The notes under the pieces: generated by a model | Databases searched by the model: none | What the model was told of the DNA's origin: nothing | The model's input: only the letters and a program-made list of their open reading frames with translations | Source of the DNA: Flavobacteriaceae bacterium | GTDB lineage: Bacteria > Bacteroidota > Bacteroidia > Flavobacteriales > Flavobacteriaceae | Reading direction: 5' to 3' | Length of the DNA stretch: 7,441 bases | NCBI GenBank assembly: GCA_008081325.1 | Contig: VMCO01000054.1 | Location: forward strand, 1-7,441 | Part shown: piece by piece, positions 1 to 7,441 of the stretch | How the letters are laid out: each line of letters opens with the position of its first letter | How positions within the stretch are numbered: the first letter of the stretch is position 1 | Program-made: the position numbers and the translations under genes

Positions 1-1
1 A

Positions 2-2788
2 GGAATTATTGATAAATTATTTTTTAGTGATCAAAGATATAATTTAGGTGATGTAGGAAGATATAGGATGAATAAAAAACTTGGCTTGGATATTGGAATG
101 GACAAGCAAGTTTTAACAACTGAAGATATCATTACTATCATTAAATATTTGATCGAACTTATAAATTCTAAAGCTGAGATTGATGATATAGATCATTTAT
201 CTAATAGAAGAGTAAGAACTGTAGGCGAACAACTTTCATCACAATTTGGGGTTGGACTTGCTAGAATGGCAAGAACTATTAGAGAAAGAATGAATGTTCG
301 TGATAATGAAGTATTTACACCAATTGACCTTATTAATGCAAAAACCCTATCGTCTGTTATTAATTCATTTTTTGGTACAAATCAGTTGTCGCAATTTATG
401 GATCAAACTAATCCTCTTGCTGAAATTACGCATAAAAGAAGATTGTCTGCTCTAGGACCTGGAGGTCTGTCTAGAGAAAGAGCTGGATTTGAAGTACGTG
501 ATGTTCACTATACACATTACGGAAGATTATGTCCGATTGAAACACCCGAAGGTCCAAATATCGGTTTGATTTCTTCACTTGGTGTTTTTGCTAAAATAAA
601 TAATATGGGATTCATTGAAACTCCCTATAGAAAAGTAAAAGATGGAATTGTAGATCTAAAGTCTGATCCTATATATTTGAGTGCTGAGGAGGAAGAAAAT
701 AAACTTATTGCTCAATCAAATATAAATGTTGATAAGTCAGGAAAAATATTAGATGATAAAGTTATCGCAAGACAAGAAGGTGATTTTCCTTTAATTGAAC
801 CTGAAAATGTTCATTATACTGATGTAGCTCCTAATCAAATTGCATCAATTTCTGCTTCATTAATTCCATTCTTGGAACATGATGACGCGAATCGTGCACT
901 TATGGGATCTAATATGATGCGTCAAGCTGTACCGTTATTATTACCACAATCTCCAATAGTTGGTACTGGACTTGAGAAGCAGGTAGCTTCTGATTCTAGA
1001 GTATTAATTAATGCTGAAGCTGATGGAGTTGTTGAATATGTTGATGCAAATGAGATCATAATTAAATACAGCAGAAATAAGAATGAAGTTTTAACAAGTT
1101 TTGACTCTGATATAGTCACCTACAAACTCACAAAGTTTAAAAAGACTAATCAAGGTACGTGTGTTAACTTAAAATCTATTGTTTCTAAAGGTGATAAAGT
1201 AAAAAAAGGTCAGGTTCTTTGTGAAGGATACGCAACAAATAACGGTGAATTGGCACTTGGAAGAAATATTCAAGTTGCATTCATGCCATGGAAAGGATAT
1301 AATTTTGAGGATGCTATTGTTATCTCAGAAAAAGTTGTAAGAGATGATGTATTTACATCAATTCATATTGACGAATATTCGATTGAGGTAAGAGATACAA
1401 AACTTGGTAACGAAGAATTAACAAATGATATTCCAAATGTTTCTGAAGAAGCAACCAAAGATCTTGATGAAAATGGTATGATTAGAATTGGAGCTGAAAT
1501 TAATGCCGGAGATATTCTAATCGGAAAAATTACTCCAAAGGGTGAAAGTGATCCAACTCCAGAGGAAAAGTTATTAAGAGCTATTTTTGGAGATAAAGCA
1601 GGGGATGTTAAAGATGCATCGTTGAAAGCTCCTCCTTCTTTGAATGGAGTTGTAATTGATAAGAAATTATTTGCTAGATCAGTTAAAGACAAAAGAAAGA
1701 GAATTCAAGATAAAGAAGATCTTAAATTACTAGAAGATTCTTATGACGTTAAATTTTCTGACTTAAAAAATATTTTAGTTGAAAAACTTTACAGCGTCTT
1801 AAACGGAAAAACCTCTCAAGGTGTGTTTAATGATCTAGGTGAAGAAGTTTTTCCTAAGGGAAAAAAGTTTACTCAAAAAATGTTGAATTCAGCAGATGAT
1901 TTTGCTCACTTGGTTTCAACTAAATGGGTTACAGATAAATCAACAAATGAAATTGTTTCTCAAATTATTCATAATTATAAGATTAAGGAAAATGATTTAC
2001 AAGGTTCATTGAGAAGAGAAAAATTCACCATTTCTGTTGGTGACGAATTACCTTCAGGAATTTTAAAACTAGCAAAAGTTTATATAGCTAAAAAGAGAAA
2101 GTTAAAAGTTGGTGATAAAATGGCAGGTAGACATGGTAACAAAGGTATTGTTGCTAAAATTGTTAGAGAAGAAGATATGCCATTCTTAGAAGACGGCAAA
2201 CCTGTTGATATTGTTTTAAATCCGCTAGGTGTACCTTCAAGGATGAATATTGGTCAGATTTATGAAACAGTTCTGGGATGGGCTGGTTTAAAGCTTGACA
2301 AAAAATATGCAACTCCGATATTTGATGGTGCCTCAATTGATGAAATTAATAAAATTACTGATGAAGCAGGTTTACCTAAATTTGGACATACTTATCTTTT
2401 TGATGGAGGTACCGGTGAGAAATTTGATCAACCTGCTACAGTTGGAGTCATTTACATGCTTAAGCTAGGTCATATGGTGGATGATAAAATGCATTCAAGA
2501 TCTATTGGACCATACTCATTAATCACTCAACAACCATTAGGTGGTAAAGCACAGTTCGGTGGTCAAAGATTTGGAGAAATGGAGGTTTGGGCACTTGAAG
2601 CCTATGGTGCTTCTAGTACTTTAAGAGAAATACTTACGGTTAAATCAGATGATGTTGTTGGAAGAGCCAAAACTTACGAAGCTATCGTCAAAGGAGAATC
2701 GATGCCAACACCTGGATTACCTGAGTCATTTAATGTATTAATGCATGAGCTTAAAGGACTTGGATTAGATATTAGATTAGAAGAATAA
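2..2788 (+). CDS. rpoB: RNA polymerase beta subunit, 5'-truncated by the window edge
   Basis: This gene encodes the beta subunit of DNA-dependent RNA polymerase, which with beta' forms the catalytic cleft. The reading frame is open from the first complete codon (nt 2). The 22 residues before the ATG at nt 68, including YNLGDVGRYR, are conserved beta sequence, so that ATG is internal. About 928 residues are visible; related beta subunits have roughly 1,270, so about a quarter is missing on the left. Elements in order are: the rifampicin-pocket segment (FFGTNQLSQFMDQ through HKRRLSALGPGG, from nt 368); FMPWKGYNFEDA with the acidic pair Glu/Asp at nt 1307-1312; the flap-tip helix PEEKLLRAIFG (nt 1559-1591) that contacts sigma region 4; an insertion-like, lysine-rich helical stretch (nt 1685-2038); GDKMAGRHGNKG with the two nucleotide-contacting lysines at nt 2117-2119 and 2141-2143; and the clamp-associated C-terminus QPLGGKAQFGGQRFGEMEVWALEAYGA, ending LGLDIRLEE. 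Tandem TAA stops close the gene. It lies 19 nt upstream of rpoC and is very probably co-transcribed with it. Confidence 0.98.
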   Translation, partial: GIIDKLFFSDQRYNLGDVGRYRMNKKLGLDIGMDKQVLTTEDIITIIKYLIELINSKAEIDDIDHLSNRRVRTVGEQLSSQFGVGLARMARTIRERMNVRDNEVFTPIDLINAKTLSSVINSFFGTNQLSQFMDQTNPLAEITHKRRLSALGPGGLSRERAGFEVRDVHYTHYGRLCPIETPEGPNIGLISSLGVFAKINNMGFIETPYRKVKDGIVDLKSDPIYLSAEEEENKLIAQSNINVDKSGKILDDKVIARQEGDFPLIEPENVHYTDVAPNQIASISASLIPFLEHDDANRALMGSNMMRQAVPLLLPQSPIVGTGLEKQVASDSRVLINAEADGVVEYVDANEIIIKYSRNKNEVLTSFDSDIVTYKLTKFKKTNQGTCVNLKSIVSKGDKVKKGQVLCEGYATNNGELALGRNIQVAFMPWKGYNFEDAIVISEKVVRDDVFTSIHIDEYSIEVRDTKLGNEELTNDIPNVSEEATKDLDENGMIRIGAEINAGDILIGKITPKGESDPTPEEKLLRAIFGDKAGDVKDASLKAPPSLNGVVIDKKLFARSVKDKRKRIQDKEDLKLLEDSYDVKFSDLKNILVEKLYSVLNGKTSQGVFNDLGEEVFPKGKKFTQKMLNSADDFAHLVSTKWVTDKSTNEIVSQIIHNYKIKENDLQGSLRREKFTISVGDELPSGILKLAKVYIAKKRKLKVGDKMAGRHGNKGIVAKIVREEDMPFLEDGKPVDIVLNPLGVPSRMNIGQIYETVLGWAGLKLDKKYATPIFDGASIDEINKITDEAGLPKFGHTYLFDGGTGEKFDQPATVGVIYMLKLGHMVDDKMHSRSIGPYSLITQQPLGGKAQFGGQRFGEMEVWALEAYGASSTLREILTVKSDDVVGRAKTYEAIVKGESMPTPGLPESFNVLMHELKGLGLDIRLEE
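374..454 (+). other. Rifampicin-resistance-determining region of rpoB
   Basis: These 27 codons align without gaps to E. coli beta residues 507-533, the main rifampicin-binding segment. Positions where resistance mutations commonly arise carry the residues of sensitive enzymes: Gln513, Asp516, His526, Arg529, Ser531 and Leu533 (E. coli numbering). Differences from E. coli are conservative (S508T, S509N, N518T, S522A, I530L); as I recall, Ala at 522 and Leu at 530 also occur in Bacillus-type beta subunits. A sensitive target is inferred from these residues alone. Uptake, efflux and rifampicin-modifying enzymes cannot be judged from this window. Confidence 0.85.
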
Positions 2789-2807
2789 TAAATTTTACAC
2801 ACAAATT
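2789..2807 (+). promoter_or_regulatory. rpoB-rpoC intergenic spacer and leaderless-style start region without Shine-Dalgarno
   Basis: This 19-nt spacer begins with a second in-frame TAA and is otherwise A/T with a short ACACACA run. No GGAG- or AGGA-like sequence lies at the usual distance before the rpoC ATG at nt 2808. Bacteroidota commonly start translation from A/T-rich, unstructured leaders without Shine-Dalgarno pairing, so its absence does not argue against this start. The spacer is too short for an obvious promoter or terminator, which fits rpoB-rpoC co-transcription. Confidence 0.6.
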
Positions 2808-5800
2808 ATGCGTAGAAAAAAAGATAATACTGCAATTAAATTTAACAAAATCTCTATAGGTTTAGGTTCCCCGGAATCTATTTTATCTACTTCTAGAGGA
2901 GAGGTATTAAAACCTGAAACCATTAATTATAGAACTCATAAACCTGAAAGAGATGGTTTATTTTGTGAAAGAATTTTTGGACCAGTTAGAGATTACGAGT
3001 GTGCATGTGGTAAGTATAAAAGAATCAGATACAAGGGAATTGTTTGTGATAGGTGTGGTGTTGAGGTAACCGAAAAAAAAGTCAGAAGGGACAGAATTGG
3101 ACATATAAATTTAGTTGTTCCTGTTGCTCATATATGGTACTTTAGATCACTTCCTAACAAGATAGGATATCTTTTAGGACTTCCTTCTAAAAAGTTAGAT
3201 ATGATTATCTACTATGAAAGGTATGTTGTTATCCAACCTGGTACTGCAAAGAATATCGAAGGAGAACCATTAAATAAAATGGATTTTCTTACAGAGGAAG
3301 AATATTTAAATGTTTTAGAATCTTTGCCTCAAGAAAATATGTATTTAGATGATAATGATCCTGAAAAGTTTATCGCTAAAATGGGTGCTGAATGTTTAAT
3401 TGAACTATTATCTAGAATTAATTTAGACGAACTTTCTTATGAACTAAGAGATAAAGCTAATAATGAGACTTCTAAGCAAAGAAAAACAGAAGCATTGAAA
3501 AGATTACAGGTTGTTGAATCTTTCAGAGAAGGAAACTTAAATCGTGAAAATTTACCTGAGTGGATGATAATGAAAGCTATTCCAGTAATTCCACCTGAAT
3601 TAAGACCATTAGTTCCACTTGATGGTGGTAGATTTGCAACATCTGATCTAAATGATTTATATAGAAGAGTTATTATCAGAAACAACAGATTAAAAAGACT
3701 TATAGAGATTAAAGCACCTGAAGTTATTCTTAGAAATGAAAAAAGAATGCTACAAGAATCAGTTGATTCTTTATTTGACAACACAAGAAAGTCATCAGCT
3801 GTAAAAACAGAGTCAAATAGACCCCTCAAGTCTTTATCTGACTCTCTTAAAGGTAAGCAAGGTAGGTTTAGACAAAATTTATTAGGAAAGAGAGTTGATT
3901 ATTCTGCAAGATCTGTTATTGTAGTTGGACCTGACCTAAAGCTTTTCGAATGTGGACTTCCAAAAAATATGGCAGCAGAACTCTATAAGCCTTTTATCAT
4001 CAGAAAGTTGATGGAAAGAGGAATTGTAAAAACTGTCAAATCTGCAAGGAAAATTATTGACAGAAGAGATCCTGTAGTTTGGGATATTTTAGAAAACGTT
4101 CTTAGAGGTCATCCTGTTTTATTGAACAGAGCACCTACACTTCACAGACTAGGAATTCAAGCCTTTCAACCAAAATTAATCGAAGGAAAAGCAATACAAT
4201 TGCACCCGTTGGTATGTACAGCATTTAACGCAGATTTTGATGGCGATCAGATGGCAGTTCATTTACCGCTTGGACCAGAAGCTATATTGGAGGCTCAACT
4301 TCTTATGTTGGCTTCTCATAACATATTAAATCCTGCAAACGGTTCCCCGATAACTGTTCCTTCTCAGGATATGGTACTAGGACTTTATTACATGACTAAA
4401 CAAAAAGTATCAACCGCCGATGTTAAAGTAATTGGAGAGGGCCTTACTTTCTATTCTCCTGAAGAGGTTATTATAGCATATAATGAAAACAAAGTTGATT
4501 TAAATGCTACAATAAAAGTAAAGACTAAGGATTTAGATTCTGAAAACAAATTAGTTGATAAAATAATTGAAACTACAGTAGGTAGAGTTTTATTCAATGA
4601 AAAAGTTCCAGAAAGAGCGGGTTACATAAATGAAGTTCTTACAAAAAAATCACTTAGAGATATTATTGGTGATATTCTAAAGATAACAAGTGTCCCTGAG
4701 ACAGCTGAGTTTCTTGATGAAATCAAAACTTTAGGTTACAAGTTCGCATTTCAGGGAGGACTGTCATTTAGTCTTGGTGATATCATCATTCCAAACGAAA
4801 AATTTGAAATGATAAACTCTGCAAATAAGCAAGTTGATGTAATTAGATCAAATTATAATATGGGTCTGATAACAAACAATGAGAGATATAATCAGGTAAT
4901 TGATATTTGGACATCTACTAATGCTGAGTTAACCGAATTGTCAATGAAAAGAATTAGAGAAGATCAGCAAGGTTTTAATTCTGTATACATGATGTTAGAT
5001 TCCGGAGCGAGAGGTTCTAAAGAACAAATTAGACAGTTAACTGGAATGAGAGGTTTAATGGCGAAACCAAAAAAATCTACCGCAGGTGGAGGAGAAATTA
5101 TCGAAAATCCAATTCTTTCTAACTTTAAAGAAGGACTTTCAATTTTAGAATACTTTATATCAACACACGGAGCAAGAAAAGGTTTAGCTGATACAGCATT
5201 AAAAACTGCAGATGCTGGTTATTTAACCAGAAGATTAGTGGATGTTTCACAAGATGTTATTATTACAGAGGATGACTGTGGGACTTTAAGAGGTATCAAA
5301 GTATCCGCATTAAAGAAGAATGAAGAAGTTGTTGAAAAACTTGGAGATAGAATAGTCGGAAGGACCTCGCTTCAAGATGTTTATGATCCAGTTTCTGGTG
5401 AGTTACTTGTAAAATCAGCTGAGTTGATAAACGAATTATTAGCTGATAAAGTTCAAAATTCTTCGGTTGAAACCGTTGAAGTTAGGTCAGCTTTGACATG
5501 TGAATCTAAGAGAGGAATATGTGCTAAATGCTACGGAAGAAATCTTGCAACTGGAAAAGATGTACAGATGGGCGAAGCAGTTGGTGTAGTTGCAGCTCAG
5601 TCTATTGGTGAGCCTGGAACACAGTTGACACTAAGAACTTTCCACGTAGGTGGTATTGCTGGAAACATTTCTGAGGAAAACAGTGTTATTTCCAAATTTG
5701 ATGGAAATATTGAAATAGAAGATTTAAAGACTGTTAAAGGAAAAAATAATGATGGAGAAGAAGTTGACATTGTAATTTCTAGAACATCTGAAATAAAAAT

Positions 5801-7115
5801 TTCTGATCCAAATACAGGTTTAACATTAAGTAACAATACAATTCCTTATGGGTCTTTTCTGTATGTCAAAAACAAGAAAAAGATTAAAAAAGGAACTGTT
5901 GTATGTGAATGGGATCCTTATAATGGAGTAATAATTTCTGATTTTGCTGGAAAAATCAGCTATGAAAATATTGAACAAGGATTAACTTTTGAGGTTGAAA
6001 TCGATGAACAAACTGGATTTCAGGAAAAAGTGATTATTGAATCAAGAAATAAAAAGCTTATTCCAACATTACATGTAAAAAACTCTAAAAATGAAATTAT
6101 AAGATCATATAACCTTCCTGTTGGAGCACATCTTGTTGTAAATGATGGAGATAAAATTGATCTCGGTAAAATCCTAGTTAAAATTCCTAGAAAATCAGCA
6201 AAAACTGGTGATATTACTGGTGGTTTACCTAGAGTTACAGAATTATTTGAAGCAAGAAACCCTTCAAACCCTGCTATTGTTAGTGAAATTGATGGTGTCG
6301 TATCTTTTGGAAAAATTAAAAGAGGAAATAGAGAGATTATAATTGAAGCTAAAACTGGAGAAGTAAGAAAATATCTTATAAAACTATCAAACCAGATTTT
6401 AGTTCAAGAAAATGATTTTGTAAAAGCTGGAACTCCAATGTCTGAAGGATCTATTACTCCGAATGATATACTTAATATTAAAGGACCTTCAGCTGTTCAG
6501 CAATATTTGGTTAACGAGGTACAAGAAGTTTATAGATTACAGGGTGTAAAAATAAACGATAAGCATTTTGAAGTTGTTGTTCGACAAATGATGAGGAAAG
6601 TTAAAATTCAAGATTCTGGGGATACAATTTTCCTTCAAGATCAGCTTGTCCACAAGTCCGATTTCATAGATGAAAATGATAGTATTTATGGAAAGAAAAT
6701 TGTAGAAGATGCAGGCGATTCCCAAATATTCAAGGTTGGCCAAATAATTTCTTCAAGAGACTTCAGAGATGAAAATTCAATTTTGACTCGAGAAGACAAA
6801 AGTTTAGTGGTAGCAAGAGATGCTAGACCGGCAACTGCAACTCCTATTCTTCAGGGAATTACAAAAGCTTCATTACAAACTAAGTCATTTATTTCAGCTG
6901 CTTCATTCCAAGAAACAACTAAAGTTTTAAATGAATCTGCGGTTAATGCAAGGGTTGATTATCTTGACGGATTGAAAGAAAATGTAATTGTTGGTCATAG
7001 AATCCCTGCTGGTACTGGCCTTAGAAAGTATGACGATATTTTAGTGGGATCCAAGGAAAGTTATGATGAGCTTATGGATGCTTCTATGCCTGATCAGGAA
7101 ATGAATACTAATTAA
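2808..7115 (+). CDS. rpoC: RNA polymerase beta' subunit
   Basis: This complete gene encodes the 1435-residue catalytic beta' subunit of RNA polymerase (E. coli: 1407). The start at nt 2808 gives MRRKKDN before the conserved KFNKISIGLGSPESIL. Elements in order are: the N-terminal zinc site (Cys65, 67, 80, 83); clamp helices near residues 270-320 (GGRFATSDLNDLYRRV), the sigma-binding coiled coil; the GKQGRFRQNLLGKRVDYSARSV segment (GKRVDY from Gly360); the catalytic NADFDGDQMAVH with Mg-binding Asp476, 478 and 480; the F-loop region SGARGSKEQIRQLTGMRGLM; the bridge helix around His787 (YFISTHGARKGLADTALKTA); the second zinc site (Cys824, 898, 905, 908); and the trigger-loop helix GTQLTLRTFHVGG with Gln939, Arg943 and His946. 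About 180 residues (roughly 950-1131) then interrupt the trigger loop at the position of the E. coli SI3 insertion, before GDITGGLPRVTELFEAR. The C-terminal core (VQEVYRLQGVKINDKH; SFISAASFQETTKVL; KENVIVGHRIPAGTG) is intact. No frameshift or missing key residue is visible. Confidence 0.99.
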   Translation: MRRKKDNTAIKFNKISIGLGSPESILSTSRGEVLKPETINYRTHKPERDGLFCERIFGPVRDYECACGKYKRIRYKGIVCDRCGVEVTEKKVRRDRIGHINLVVPVAHIWYFRSLPNKIGYLLGLPSKKLDMIIYYERYVVIQPGTAKNIEGEPLNKMDFLTEEEYLNVLESLPQENMYLDDNDPEKFIAKMGAECLIELLSRINLDELSYELRDKANNETSKQRKTEALKRLQVVESFREGNLNRENLPEWMIMKAIPVIPPELRPLVPLDGGRFATSDLNDLYRRVIIRNNRLKRLIEIKAPEVILRNEKRMLQESVDSLFDNTRKSSAVKTESNRPLKSLSDSLKGKQGRFRQNLLGKRVDYSARSVIVVGPDLKLFECGLPKNMAAELYKPFIIRKLMERGIVKTVKSARKIIDRRDPVVWDILENVLRGHPVLLNRAPTLHRLGIQAFQPKLIEGKAIQLHPLVCTAFNADFDGDQMAVHLPLGPEAILEAQLLMLASHNILNPANGSPITVPSQDMVLGLYYMTKQKVSTADVKVIGEGLTFYSPEEVIIAYNENKVDLNATIKVKTKDLDSENKLVDKIIETTVGRVLFNEKVPERAGYINEVLTKKSLRDIIGDILKITSVPETAEFLDEIKTLGYKFAFQGGLSFSLGDIIIPNEKFEMINSANKQVDVIRSNYNMGLITNNERYNQVIDIWTSTNAELTELSMKRIREDQQGFNSVYMMLDSGARGSKEQIRQLTGMRGLMAKPKKSTAGGGEIIENPILSNFKEGLSILEYFISTHGARKGLADTALKTADAGYLTRRLVDVSQDVIITEDDCGTLRGIKVSALKKNEEVVEKLGDRIVGRTSLQDVYDPVSGELLVKSAELINELLADKVQNSSVETVEVRSALTCESKRGICAKCYGRNLATGKDVQMGEAVGVVAAQSIGEPGTQLTLRTFHVGGIAGNISEENSVISKFDGNIEIEDLKTVKGKNNDGEEVDIVISRTSEIKISDPNTGLTLSNNTIPYGSFLYVKNKKKIKKGTVVCEWDPYNGVIISDFAGKISYENIEQGLTFEVEIDEQTGFQEKVIIESRNKKLIPTLHVKNSKNEIIRSYNLPVGAHLVVNDGDKIDLGKILVKIPRKSAKTGDITGGLPRVTELFEARNPSNPAIVSEIDGVVSFGKIKRGNREIIIEAKTGEVRKYLIKLSNQILVQENDFVKAGTPMSEGSITPNDILNIKGPSAVQQYLVNEVQEVYRLQGVKINDKHFEVVVRQMMRKVKIQDSGDTIFLQDQLVHKSDFIDENDSIYGKKIVEDAGDSQIFKVGQIISSRDFRDENSILTREDKSLVVARDARPATATPILQGITKASLQTKSFISAASFQETTKVLNESAVNARVDYLDGLKENVIVGHRIPAGTGLRKYDDILVGSKESYDELMDASMPDQEMNTN
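5658..6200 (+). other. SI3-type insertion in the beta' trigger loop
   Basis: This approximate segment encodes beta' residues about 951-1131, between the first trigger-loop helix (TFHVGG) and GDITGGLPRV. It occupies the site of the E. coli SI3 insertion and has a similar length. Local similarities to the E. coli insert are visible: a polar N-terminal stretch, then IPYGSFL, VVCEWDPYNG and LPVGAHLVVNDGDKI, patterns consistent with repeated sandwich-barrel hybrid motifs. In E. coli this insertion moves with the trigger loop and affects pausing and catalysis. A like role here is inferred from position and resemblance. Boundaries are good to within about ten residues. Confidence 0.75.
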
Positions 7116-7123
7116 TTTTTTTT
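7116..7123 (+). promoter_or_regulatory. Eight-T spacer between rpoC stop and the next start codon
   Basis: The rpoC TAA is followed by exactly eight T residues and then the ATG at nt 7124. There is no Shine-Dalgarno sequence, and the spacer is too short for a promoter. No GC-rich hairpin precedes the T run (the upstream bases read ATGAATACTAATTAA), so it does not look like an intrinsic terminator. The spacing suggests co-transcription and perhaps coupled translation of the downstream gene with rpoC. Confidence 0.55.
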
Positions 7124-7435
7124 ATGGAAAAAAATAAAGATCCTAAAGGAAAGATTAATATTGAATTAGATGAAAAAGTAGCAGAAGGAACTTATTCCAA
7201 TTTAGCTATTATTAATCATTCTGTTTCAGAGTTTGTTATTGACTTTGTTTCCATAATGCCCGGATCTCCTAAGAATAAAGTAAAATCAAGAATTATTATT
7301 ACACCACAGCATGCTAAAAAATTAGCTAAGGCTTTAAATGATAATATCAGTAGATTTGAAGATAACTTTGGTTCTATAAAAGACTATGATAACCCAAAAT
7401 TTCAATTGAATTTTGGTCCAACAGGTAAAGCTTAA
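7124..7435 (+). CDS. DUF3467-family protein of unknown function downstream of rpoC
   Basis: This gene encodes a complete 103-residue protein that I recognise as the small DUF3467 family often found after rpoC in Bacteroidota. Recognition rests on EGTYSNLAIINHS (residues 21-33), EFVIDFVSIMPG (36-47), KVKSRIIITPQHAKKLAKAL (52-71), the DNISRFEDNFGSI segment (73-85) and the C-terminal FQLNFGPTG. Its length is normal for the family. There is no signal peptide, transmembrane segment or cysteine, so a soluble cytoplasmic protein is expected. The alternation suggests beta strands in the first half, then a helix from about residue 61 to 82. No catalytic motif is evident. The ATG at nt 7124 directly follows an eight-T spacer after rpoC and is the only plausible start. 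Co-transcription with rpoBC hints at a link to transcription or to growth-rate-controlled expression, but this is inference; no function is known to me. Confidence 0.88.
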   Translation: MEKNKDPKGKINIELDEKVAEGTYSNLAIINHSVSEFVIDFVSIMPGSPKNKVKSRIIITPQHAKKLAKALNDNISRFEDNFGSIKDYDNPKFQLNFGPTGKA

Positions 7436-7441
7436 TTTAAT

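Noticed and set aside
68..70. ATG at nt 68 as the start codon of rpoB
   Set aside because: The frame is open back to the window edge, and the 22 residues before it (including YNLGDVGRYR) are conserved beta sequence. A real beta subunit begins some 340 residues further upstream.
922..1692. Antisense open frames of 65 and 109 codons opposite rpoB (nt 922-1119 and 1363-1692)
   Set aside because: They lie fully within conserved rpoB, have low-complexity Ser/Leu/Phe-rich translations with no recognisable domain, and fit the chance open frames expected opposite an AT-rich gene.
3437..6743. Antisense open frames opposite rpoC (nt 3437-3829, 5597-5836 and 6537-6743)
   Set aside because: All are embedded in conserved rpoC coding sequence and their translations resemble no family I know. 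They are shadows of the sense codons.
7116..7123. T run after rpoC as an intrinsic terminator
   Set aside because: There is no G/C-rich stem upstream, and the next gene starts immediately after the run.
7394..7416. Inverted repeat with 8-bp arms (CCAAAATT / AATTTTGG) near the end of the DUF3467 gene
   Set aside because: It is inside the coding sequence for PKFQLNFG, the stem is mostly A-T, and no T run follows directly. It is probably a by-product of the codons and not a terminator. The sequence past nt 7441 would be needed to find the real terminator.
1..7441. A novel defence, mobile or biosynthetic system
   Set aside because: The window is almost completely filled by rpoB, rpoC and one small gene. 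There are no repeats, integrase or transposase genes, no shift in base composition and no unexplained long intergenic region.

Overview
This window is a housekeeping block from an AT-rich (roughly one-third G+C by eye) genome, most likely of the phylum Bacteroidota and plausibly a marine or flavobacteria-like lineage. Three things point there: the wording of the RNA polymerase subunits (for example the beta' N-terminus with SIGLGSPESIL and RGEVLKPETINYRTHKPERDG), AT-rich start regions with no Shine-Dalgarno sequence, and a DUF3467-family gene directly after rpoC. The genus cannot be told from this sequence.

Layout, all on the + strand: (1) nt 2-2788 is the 3' part of rpoB. The gene enters from the left edge, so about the first quarter of the beta subunit is missing. 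The first in-frame ATG, at nt 68, is an internal methionine and not the start. (2) A 19-nt gap. (3) nt 2808-7115 is a complete rpoC encoding a 1435-residue beta' subunit. (4) An 8-nt gap made only of T. (5) nt 7124-7435 is a complete small gene for a 103-residue DUF3467-family protein. Six bases remain after it.

Beta and beta' together form the catalytic core of RNA polymerase. The visible catalytic elements look intact: the beta active-site lysines, the beta' Mg-binding NADFDGD motif, both beta' zinc sites, the bridge helix and the trigger loop. Tight spacing and shared strand suggest that all three genes are co-transcribed, the last having unknown function. No stretch over 300 bases lacks a gene. 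I see no tRNA, rRNA, mobile element, CRISPR array, clear promoter or clear terminator. I did not find a novel system; the points below are modest.
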